This document shows positions 1 to 5,473 of a stretch of 5,958 bases of DNA, piece by piece. The notes below the pieces were generated by a model. That model was not told the DNA's origin, did not search any database, and saw nothing but the letters and a program-made list of their open reading frames with translations. Both the position numbers and the translations under genes were made by a program. Source of the DNA: Nitrososphaerales archaeon TH526 (GTDB lineage: Archaea; Thermoproteota; Nitrososphaeria; Nitrososphaerales; Nitrososphaeraceae); the NCBI GenBank assembly GCA_014523665.1, contig JAATVR010000747.1:1-5958 (forward strand). The letters run 5' to 3'. Positions within the stretch are counted from its first letter, which is position 1. The number at the start of each line of letters is the position of its first letter.

Positions 1-1113
1 CTTATTTCTAGCCATTGCTACCTCAGATAAACCAAGTATAGGTTGTATAGGTGTACGTAATTCGTGGGCGGCAATATCAATAAATTCTCTTTGAGCATTA
101 TCCCGCATAGCTAGTTCTTGGTATAGATCTTGGAGTTGTTTATACAATTCGCTCTGTCGCCAAAGTGTTTCGAATATAGATACATATGATAGTACAGTCG
201 ATTTACTATTAGAATAGCTGCACAATCCTACCGCACCTTCTGAATCTGACTTGGTGTCATCGCTCAACTCAGCAACGAATGAGTATGACCTATCAACTAT
301 CAGAATAGTAACTTTAGTTTGTAATGCAGGCTCGATCCCTTTAATTTCGATATTTCTGTACTTTCGTTGCATAATTTCCACGTCATTGACTATTGTATCA
401 TTGAGGGGTGTTAATATCTTGACAGTTATCCTGTATGAGAGTGCTGACTGTATTAATAGGTTCATTCTGCCTGACTTTCTGATTCTGGCGAACGCGTTAG
501 CTGACGAGAATATAACCAAAATTTCATCTTTGGCTGATTTGACAAGACGTGTTGCAAGTTCTAGAATCTCAGTAGGATCACTGATGGTTTCTATAAATTC
601 CCTTTGTATGTCATACTCAATCTCCCTTATCCTTTGGTCAGCCGGTATAGCTTTACTCCAAAAAGTCCTAAAAGTATATTGAGCTTGCTCAACTACTTCC
701 CGGGCATTACTGTAGAATACCTGTGTTAACAGTTGTTTTTCTTTGAGAGTGGTGGTAGTCATATATTCAGATTCGCTTACTGCGATACCTCCTACGAAGC
801 CTTCAAGATGTCGCATCTCACTTACTATGTTAAGTAATTCTTTGCAATATTGTAAATTATCCTTAGTAATTTCTGTGATCAGTCTTATTTTGCAGCCCCT
901 TTCTCTGGCTGCAATATAATTATTCTTGTAAACATCATATGTCATAATAATGGAAGGTCCGTTTTTTTCACCAAATAAATCCATGAACTCATTTGCGTTT
1001 TGCATAAATTCAACCCCTCTTCTGACCGAATTCTCAGTGCCGTAAAGTATTTCAGTTATCTCCTTGTTATTTTTTGAATTGTTCGTCTGAGTTGATTTCT
1101 TCTTGGGTTTCAA
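1..1113 (-). CDS. Sensor histidine kinase, N-terminal part (C-terminus beyond left edge)
   Basis: Signal-transduction kinase expected to autophosphorylate a histidine and pass phosphate to a response regulator; the partner is not in the window. Counting from the TTG at 1113, residues 17-170 form a conserved-looking sensor region (KEITEILYG, then ITEITKDNLQYCKELL and GGIAVSESEYM). Residues 172-315 resemble the PLD/TrmB-like ligand-sensing regions of archaeal kinases (KDEILVIFSSANAF, YSNSKSTVLSYVSIFETLW). A short helical linker leads to the HisKA dimerisation helix FIDIAAHELRTPIQPILGL, with the phospho-acceptor at His350. The ATP-binding domain lies outside the window. No transmembrane segment is visible, so it is probably cytoplasmic. 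The frame is open from 1170 and the first in-frame ATG is at 1005, which would remove the KEITEILYG block, so TTG 1113 is preferred. An AT-rich GAATATTT about 27-34 bases upstream could be its TATA box. Family assignment is firm; the start is uncertain. Confidence 0.9.
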   Translation of the reverse strand, partial: MKPKKKSTQTNNSKNNKEITEILYGTENSVRRGVEFMQNANEFMDLFGEKNGPSIIMTYDVYKNNYIAARERGCKIRLITEITKDNLQYCKELLNIVSEMRHLEGFVGGIAVSESEYMTTTTLKEKQLLTQVFYSNAREVVEQAQYTFRTFWSKAIPADQRIREIEYDIQREFIETISDPTEILELATRLVKSAKDEILVIFSSANAFARIRKSGRMNLLIQSALSYRITVKILTPLNDTIVNDVEIMQRKYRNIEIKGIEPALQTKVTILIVDRSYSFVAELSDDTKSDSEGAVGLCSYSNSKSTVLSYVSIFETLWRQSELYKQLQDLYQELAMRDNAQREFIDIAAHELRTPIQPILGLSEVAMARNK

Positions 1114-1149
1114 TCGGGTCTTTGCTTCACATCCTGAGGAAATATTCTC

Positions 1150-1319
1150 AGTACCTGGTTGCTGTTGAAGTCAAATACCTTGTTGAAGGTGATATACATT
1201 CTAAATGGAATTGGAATAATGAAAATGGCACCTACACCGACTATAAAATCATGATCGCCCATCAACCTAATTCATCTCTCAAAGGTATAGGCCATTTTAT
1301 TATATCTTATGACATTTGA
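1150..1319 (+). pseudogene. Possible relic of an unknown protein (C-terminal fragment)
   Basis: A plus-strand frame reads protein-like from about 1150 to a TGA at 1317-1319, including VEVKYLVEGDIHSKWNW, NENGTYTDYKIMI and SSLKGIGHFIISYDI. Alternating beta-type residues and an Asn/Gly/Tyr-rich turn look like part of a beta-rich, perhaps exported, domain. The frame extends left to a TTG at 1074, but that part overlaps the 5' end of the kinase gene on the other strand and does not look conserved. There is no in-frame ATG before the Met in KIMIA. I do not recognise the family. Either this is the leftover C-terminus of a gene whose front was lost beside the kinase, or it is a chance open frame. Confidence 0.3.
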
Positions 1320-1573
1320 TATCGTTTGAATTAGAAAAAGCAAAAGTCCAAATCCTTTGTTCACACTTTAATATCTACATACAAGAGGAATAAGTACCAT
1401 TAGGATGGTCAGAGAATTGCTTAGGCATGATTATGCTTTGATGTTTGGTAAGTCGTGGGGCGCCCCCGCCTGCAGACAGTCCTGGTACATACGAAATTAT
1501 TTCTAGAAGAGTAATCTGAATGCTGGTTCTTCAAGTTCAACATTCGTGTGAGGATGTGAAAAATAGTGAATTA
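1320..1573. other. Intergenic stretch with a GC-rich palindrome and a 33-codon ORF
   Basis: No established gene is visible. The AT-rich background is broken by a GC-rich patch at about 1455-1485 that contains the perfect 10-base palindrome GGGGCGCCCC. A plus-strand ORF from ATG 1405 to TAG 1504-1506 runs through it and would encode 33 residues, including LMFGKSWGAPACRQSWYIRN. No ribosome-binding site is obvious and I do not recognise the peptide. The T-run near 1557-1566, read on the minus strand, follows the stop of the small protein gene at 1574. Confidence 0.3.
1555..1570 (-). terminator. Possible oligo-T terminator of the DUF3303-like gene
   Basis: Just downstream of the TAA at 1574-1576, the minus strand reads CACTATTTTTCACATCC. 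Archaeal RNA polymerase can terminate at short U-runs without a hairpin. The run is only five T, so this is a weak call from position and composition. Confidence 0.2.
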
Positions 1574-1852
1574 TTATCGTCTTCTTGCTGCTATCGTATG
1601 TGTTTGCTCAACGTACCATCTAACTTTATCCTTAAAGCCAGACCACCAATCAAGAAATTTATCGCTACTCTCCGATTCAATTAACAAAAATCCATTATAT
1701 TCAGTTCCCCACGCATGATCATATTCACCTATCAATTCTATACCGTCAGGCAAGCCGTTCCTCAATTCACGCCATTCAGTTCTAGCTTTAACTGCCTCTT
1801 CTTTGTTCATGCTCTTGAAGCGATAGAAGACCAAGAAAGTTGTTGCGGCCAT
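1574..1852 (-). CDS. DUF3303-like small alpha/beta-barrel protein
   Basis: A complete 92-residue protein of unknown function. It opens with a beta strand MAATTFLVFYRFK (residues 1-13). A helix rich in Glu, Ala and Arg follows (MNKEEAVKARTEWRELRNGL), then a second strand around GIELIGEYDHAWGTEYNGFL, a helix (SSDKFLDWWSGFKD), and a closing strand (VRWYVEQTHTIAARR). This beta-alpha-beta-beta-alpha-beta order fits the dimeric ferredoxin-like barrel of the DUF3303/GYD-type proteins. No catalytic set is apparent. The frame is open 15 codons further up (to an ATG at 1897), but the shorter start at ATG 1852 is chosen because homologues as I remember them begin at MAATTF. An AT-rich box 18-29 bases upstream suits a leaderless transcript. 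It stands alone, with gaps of about 400 to 600 bases on either side. Existence is confident; function is unknown. Confidence 0.85.
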   Translation of the reverse strand: MAATTFLVFYRFKSMNKEEAVKARTEWRELRNGLPDGIELIGEYDHAWGTEYNGFLLIESESSDKFLDWWSGFKDKVRWYVEQTHTIAARRR

Positions 1853-1869
1853 ATATATTGACCTAATTG

Positions 1870-1881
1870 ATATTATTAATA
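1870..1881 (-). promoter_or_regulatory. Possible TATA box of the DUF3303-like gene
   Basis: On the minus strand the sequence TATTAATAATAT lies 18-29 bases before ATG 1852. Archaeal TATA boxes are centred about 26 bases before the transcript start, so this would give a leaderless or nearly leaderless mRNA. The region is generally AT-rich, so a chance match is possible. Confidence 0.3.
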
Positions 1882-1897
1882 GGTTTTGCAAGATCAA

Positions 1898-2451
1898 CTA
1901 TTATTTTATCCTTTCTTGTTTTTTTCTCTCTTGTTAATTGATACTTCTGATAGAGATAAATTTTGTATCAGCCAATCTCCAAAAAATATCGTTTTGGTGA
2001 GTTTAACTGACTTCTTTTTGCACAAAGTTTTTGAGAGATCAGGTAGCTTACGTTAAAACAGGAATAGAAAAGACTGACAGGAGAGTAATCAGTGAGGATT
2101 ACACAATATAACTATACTATGTGACGTTAAAGTAGTAGGAGCTCCGACTGATGATAAACTAATGTCAATTACTATTGAAAATTGATGAATTACGGAGACC
2201 TGCAAAAACTATTGCATGTACTTTGACGATTGTTACTATTAACAGGATTGTCCCAAGAGTTATGATTTCGATCATTCCTGGAACCGATATGATTGTTCAT
2301 TTGTTCGTATGGTAATTGAACTTGAGGTTCGAAACTTGAAATTATTATTTGGGTGCTGCCGCTAGATGCCCAGACAAATCTGGCCTGATATTTTCCATAT
2401 TTATTAATTCAACTAATAAAAGCAGTTCCCTACCACTGCAGGGGTTCTTCC
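1898..2451. other. Long intergenic region with short protein-like fragments
   Basis: About 550 bases without a convincing gene. Three plus-strand stretches read like protein but are broken. Frame 3 from 2031 to a TAA at 2109-2111 includes QVAYVKTGIEKTDRRVISED. Frame 2 ending at a TGA at 2183-2185 includes DVKVVGAPTDDKLMSITIEN. Frame 3 again, 2163-2315, is a 50-codon stretch containing IDELRRPAKTIACTLTIVTI and a hydrophobic tail. They may be debris of one or more decayed genes; none has a good start or a recognisable family. A T-rich run near 1911-1930 lies upstream of the small protein gene. Confidence 0.25.
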
Positions 2452-3567
2452 CTACAATAGGATATTTAGCGAATGCGGATTCACTTCAAATGTTGCTGGC
2501 AAAATTCCAATTGGTTCTCCGTCAATTGCGACTGTTATGTCTCTTTCCTTTGATTTTATTGATACCTTCCTGGCTTGTTTGTAGATTACATCGACTTCAT
2601 CTGTATAATTTCCTGTTTTTATATTTGCTAACTTGTCAAGCATTTTAAGGCTACCCGAATCTTTTAAAATAACAACATCTAATAATCCGTCTGAAAAGCT
2701 TGCTTCTGGTGCTACCATAAACCCACCACCCAGAAATTTTCCGTTGGCAATTACGCCCATCGTCATTTTTGTGACCACTTTCTCTTGCCCATCATCGAAC
2801 ACTATCTCACAGTTATTGCTTTCGTACGTGGGCAGAGTAGCAATGACGCTGGTGATTGTCGATACCATACGGTTCTTAACTTTACTTCTTACTTTCTTTG
2901 ACCTATCTATAATTTCGGCTCCGAATCCAATCTCAGCTGCATTTAGAAATGCACGCGTTAACGCCTTTGAACGGTTAGTAGGATTAGTAACAGTAGCTGT
3001 TAGGACATCAATCTTTTGGGTACTGCCTTGCAAATAATTATGACAGCATTCGTCTATCCCTTGAGGCAAACCTAGAGACTTGGCTAACACATTCCTAGTA
3101 CCACTAGGGATTATCCCAAATATGGCCCCCGAATTTATAGGAAGCAGGATGTCAGGTTGAGGGAAATCATTTCTATTTTTCTTACGGCCATCATTATTCT
3201 TAGAAAAAGGGACCAGTTTTTTGTTGTCGCCTTGTTTTCTTGTCGGCAAGTAAAAGCCGTTTGCAACCTCATTTATAGTTCCGTCTCCCCCAATAGCAAT
3301 AACTCTTCTAACTCCTTTCTTCAAAAATTTCCGTGTAAGCAGAGTTCCATCATTGGCTTTTTTTGTGAATACTACTTGAGGGTTCTTGCCAAAGGCATCT
3401 TTTATCTTGATATAGAGGTTCTCCCAGCCCTTGCCTGTTGAACCGCTCGAAGAAGTGGGATTACTGACCAATAGGGTATCAATATGTTTCAGTTTTTTGT
3501 CACGATTTTGCTCATGGCTGAGGCTTGCAGGGAAAGGTACTGATTCTTCTGCCTTTTTTGATAACAA
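2452..3567 (-). CDS. Diacylglycerol/sphingosine kinase family protein (lipid kinase-like)
   Basis: A 371-residue member of the DAGK catalytic-domain family (YegS/BmrU/LCB5-like, COG1597), which phosphorylates lipid hydroxyls with ATP. In an archaeon the lipid acceptor cannot be read from sequence. Nucleotide-binding features are in order: VSNPTSSSGSTGK (residues 34-46), the signature IGGDGTINEVANG (92-104), IIPSGTRNVLAKSLGLP (152-168, in place of the usual GTxNDFAR), FLNAAEIGFGAEI (207-219), and the C-terminal lobe with APEASFSDGLLDVVIL (286-301) and AIDGEP (347-352). A basic, low-complexity insert at about 108-137 separates the first motifs. No membrane segment is seen, so it is likely soluble or peripheral. 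The in-frame start is TTG 3567, with a stop three codons above; an ATG at 3574 is out of frame by one base. Family is firm; substrate and exact start are not. Confidence 0.92.
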   Translation of the reverse strand: MLSKKAEESVPFPASLSHEQNRDKKLKHIDTLLVSNPTSSSGSTGKGWENLYIKIKDAFGKNPQVVFTKKANDGTLLTRKFLKKGVRRVIAIGGDGTINEVANGFYLPTRKQGDNKKLVPFSKNNDGRKKNRNDFPQPDILLPINSGAIFGIIPSGTRNVLAKSLGLPQGIDECCHNYLQGSTQKIDVLTATVTNPTNRSKALTRAFLNAAEIGFGAEIIDRSKKVRSKVKNRMVSTITSVIATLPTYESNNCEIVFDDGQEKVVTKMTMGVIANGKFLGGGFMVAPEASFSDGLLDVVILKDSGSLKMLDKLANIKTGNYTDEVDVIYKQARKVSIKSKERDITVAIDGEPIGILPATFEVNPHSLNILL

Positions 3568-3574
3568 TATCCAT

Positions 3575-3919
3575 TATGATAATATCAAATATTATTCTTA
3601 AGTGTAGCTGTAAAGTGGTCCTTCAAATTATTTCGAATAGTAGTTGGACCAGCCTACTGTGTCTCTTTTTATTCTTGCTATTCTCTTTATACACAATTGA
3701 CTATCTCAAATTCTGCAGTTTTCTAATTATAACATAACGTGTCCAAAGACGGAAGTGGGTTTGGTACCAATAATGTCCCGAGTGTTGAGGCAATTGCCGC
3801 TCTCAGAATCATACAAAATTTCAGAATATATTCTAACAAATGAGGTGACGTGTGGAAATTTCCAGATCTTGCAATGTTTTGTATACGTTCAATACGTCCA
3901 GCAAAAGAAAAAAACCTAT
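3575..3919. other. Intergenic region with a possible small or decayed plus-strand gene
   Basis: No established gene. A plus-strand frame from GTG 3739 to TGA 3841-3843 encodes 34 residues (including DGSGFGTNNVPSVEAIAALR). The same frame then stays open to a TGA at 3952-3954, overlapping the 3' end of the DUF488 gene (VWKFPDLAMFCIRSIRP). If the 3841 TGA were a sense codon, the product would be about 71 residues. I do not recognise it. The strongly AT-rich stretch 3575-3610 lies just upstream of the lipid-kinase gene on the minus strand and probably holds its promoter. Confidence 0.25.
3588..3603 (-). promoter_or_regulatory. Possible TATA box region of the lipid kinase gene
   Basis: On the minus strand TTAAGAATAATATTT lies roughly 14-30 bases before the ATG at 3574 and 21-36 before the TTG at 3567. 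Position and composition fit an archaeal TATA element with a very short leader. The whole stretch is AT-rich, so the exact box is not resolved. Confidence 0.3.
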
Positions 3920-4294
3920 CTAGCTCCGACTTCTCTTTTCAACCAATTCACTGATAACAAATCTATGACAATGTTTATCTATACCTACACAATGACACAA
4001 TAACGTGACATCTTGATCTTTACTCAGCTGTTTTAACTCTTTGATTTCATCTAATGCATCAGGATTATTCTTTATTTCAGCAAGAAAGCGGTTCTTATAT
4101 ACAGACCAGTTCATTTTTTTGTCGATCATGTATGCCTTATGGAGTTGTCTACTGGGAGCGAGTTCTTTCCACCATTCATGCCAATTTTCTTCAGATTTTG
4201 GAAGGTATCTTGGCCTATATCGCGCAATCAGTTTTCTGAATCCATCATGAGATTCTGTTGGTTCCTTTAGTGATTTGAGTTTTAATCCAGGCAA
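3920..4294 (-). CDS. DUF488 family protein with a Cys/His cluster
   Basis: A 124-residue DUF488-family protein (COG3189-like) of unknown function. Family landmarks appear in order: SHDGFRKLIARYRPRYLPK (residues 15-33), WHEWWKELAPSRQL (38-51), a helix with YKNRFLAEIKN (66-76), and the strand VTLLCHC (96-102) followed by HCHR (108-111). C100, H101, C102, H108, C109 and H110 could form a metal or redox site, as in the Cys-containing branch of the family. Length is typical (about 115-130). The in-frame start is TTG 4294; the frame closes eight codons higher (stop at 4319-4321) with no ATG. An out-of-frame ATG at 4311 would begin MSYTGN and needs one extra base to join this frame. It is the last minus-strand gene before the strand switch, and its 3' end overlaps the unassigned plus-strand frame at 3739-3954. 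Family is firm; role is unknown. Confidence 0.87.
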   Translation of the reverse strand: MPGLKLKSLKEPTESHDGFRKLIARYRPRYLPKSEENWHEWWKELAPSRQLHKAYMIDKKMNWSVYKNRFLAEIKNNPDALDEIKELKQLSKDQDVTLLCHCVGIDKHCHRFVISELVEKRSRS

Positions 4295-4311
4295 TTTCCA
4301 GTATATGACAT

Positions 4312-4746
4312 CTTTTTGTTATCCTTCTAATATTACTTGTGTTCAGTATATTGATATAATAATGGTACTTTGACTGGCAGTTGGTTTGGAATCTAATTGG
4401 TGCTAATTTGAACGCTGCTGTCAATATGATTTGACTGAGACTCTAGTTCTCTAACCTGTCTTCTGATGAACTTGAATTAAGATAACCAGTAATACCTCGA
4501 ATTATCAAGCCATTCATTGAAATAAGATAGATACGCGAGAGCAGAATTAGAAAGTATTAGATCTTCTATTTATCATTTGATTACGCTTGAACTAAAAACC
4601 TACAAAACTTAACTTAATAATGCACAGGAGTTCTAATGCAACACATTAGAATCATCTACTTGGCCCTACAATATCAATGAATATGCACCTAAGTAACACA
4701 ATACATCTATAAAGATCCACTTGATTTGAGTGTTAAAAGTCAATTA
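4312..4746. other. Divergent intergenic region; stem-loop but no gene seen
   Basis: This 435-base gap separates the minus-strand DUF488 gene from the plus-strand pseudogene. All frames have frequent stops. It should have held the promoters of both neighbours and the lost 5' end of the plus-strand gene, but I cannot recognise a signal peptide or start there. An AT-rich minus-strand segment near 4346-4363 may be the DUF488 promoter with a leader of about 35-50 bases. The one clear structure is the inverted repeat at 4631-4651. Confidence 0.4.
4631..4651. repeat. Perfect 8-base inverted repeat with 5-base loop
   Basis: TTCTAATG (4631-4638) and CATTAGAA (4644-4651) are exact reverse complements around the loop CAACA. 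A G-T pair could extend the stem by one. No T-run follows on either strand, so it is not a standard intrinsic terminator. It could be a protein-binding site or an RNA hairpin, or chance in AT-rich DNA. Confidence 0.5.
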
Positions 4747-5201
4747 TGGTTTTTTGCCTGCCATGGTGGTGAAATAATTCCTAACTAAGCAATTGGTACT
4801 AGTCAGCAATACTACCTTTGGAATGGTTATTTTTCCTTTCATTTTAGTCCGTACAGTATTTAATGGCCTGCTAAAAAAGAATGATGCAAATAAAATATTA
4901 AGAGATATTGGACGTATATAGATCTATATTAATTCGATGATAAGGAATATGGTTACGATGAACCCATTAAGTATAGAACCAGTACTGAGCCATTCAATGT
5001 CGTTTTTCCAGATAATCCGGCTTTTGGAGTTCTGGAAGGTGGACCTTCAAAAACTGTAGCTGATGGATTTTATATACTGACTGAATCACTTCCAAAGGGC
5101 AATCACACAGTTCATCATAAATCGAGCTTGCTTTGCTTAGACCCAGATTGTACTGAGCCAATTTTGGTCAAGATATCAGTTATGACATAATTGCAAAATA
5201 G
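4747..5201 (+). pseudogene. Frameshifted remnant of a conserved, probably exported, protein
   Basis: The firm part is 4933-5201. Frame 1 reads FDDKEYGYDEPIKYRTSTEP, then FNVVFPDNPAFGVLEGGPSK, VADGFYILTESLPKGNHTVH and SSLLCLDPDCTEP, then runs into a wrong-frame tail and a TAA at 5188-5190. Shifting to frame 3 at 5160 continues naturally as NFGQDISYDIIAK with a TAG at 5199-5201, so one A appears to be missing from the gene. Upstream, frame 2 (4778-4921) reads TTFGMVIFPFILVRTVF and NDANKILRDIGR, and frame 1 at 4747 reads WFFACHGGEIIPN. These look like earlier parts of the same protein, with stops at 4786 and 4930. The order (WFxA motif, FP strand, acidic/helical part, then VADGF and GxHTVH) matches a family of secreted archaeal and bacterial proteins of unknown function as I remember it. 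No start or signal peptide remains. Decay is confident for the 3' half and tentative for the 5' half. Confidence 0.75.
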
Positions 5202-5473
5202 ATTAGTATCGCTCAAGTCACTGACTTATTAGCTTATTAGCTGGCTTTGAATGTCTTCTAATTCTTCTCCATTACTTTTACATTTAGTACTTTGGGACCG
5301 GGTTTGAATATACAAAGATAATAAATGGTTTGTGGTTTCGTATTCCGCTGAACCATCAGCCTACTTTAATCCAAGGACAGCACAAAATATACCTGACTCT
5401 TTCTTGACAAGATAAGTACCACTATAAATCATCCCATACTAATTAATAGAAATGAGCTTTTCATAATTCATAA
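5202..5473. other. Intergenic gap before the acetyltransferase gene
   Basis: I see no gene here on either strand; all frames are short and broken. The only repeat is a two-copy tandem CTTATTAG (5225-5240). The end of the gap carries a likely promoter for the acetyltransferase. Confidence 0.4.
5438..5450 (+). promoter_or_regulatory. Likely TATA box of the acetyltransferase gene
   Basis: The sequence ACTAATTAATAGA lies about 24-36 bases before ATG 5474, where an archaeal TATA box belongs if the transcript starts at or next to the start codon. No purine-rich ribosome-binding site is present in between, which also suggests a leaderless mRNA. Confidence 0.4.

Noticed and set aside
251..682. Plus-strand 143-codon ORF opposite the histidine kinase
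   Set aside because: It is antisense to a conserved kinase region; the sense strand carries recognisable motifs and the antisense does not.
2145..2195. Two TGATGA boxes suggesting a C/D-box guide RNA
   Set aside because: No matching D box (CTGA) at the right spacing after the boxes and no terminal stem.
2321..2340. tRNA-like GGTTCGAAAC (T-loop resemblance)
   Set aside because: The flanks do not form a T-stem, and no D-arm, anticodon arm or acceptor stem can be built around it.
2349..3441. Several plus-strand ORFs of 94-134 codons across the lipid kinase gene
   Set aside because: They lie antisense to a clearly conserved kinase frame, and their translations are low-complexity Leu/Ser/Phe-rich shadows without motifs.
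4041..4250. Two plus-strand ORFs opposite the DUF488 gene
   Set aside because: They are shadows of the conserved minus-strand frame and have no independent signal.
5033..5046. Inverted repeat GAAGGT-GG-ACCTTC
   Set aside because: It lies inside former coding sequence (LEGGPSK) and is explained by codon content; no T-run follows.
5225..5240. Tandem repeat CTTATTAG x2
   Set aside because: Only two copies of an AT-rich 8-mer; expected by chance.
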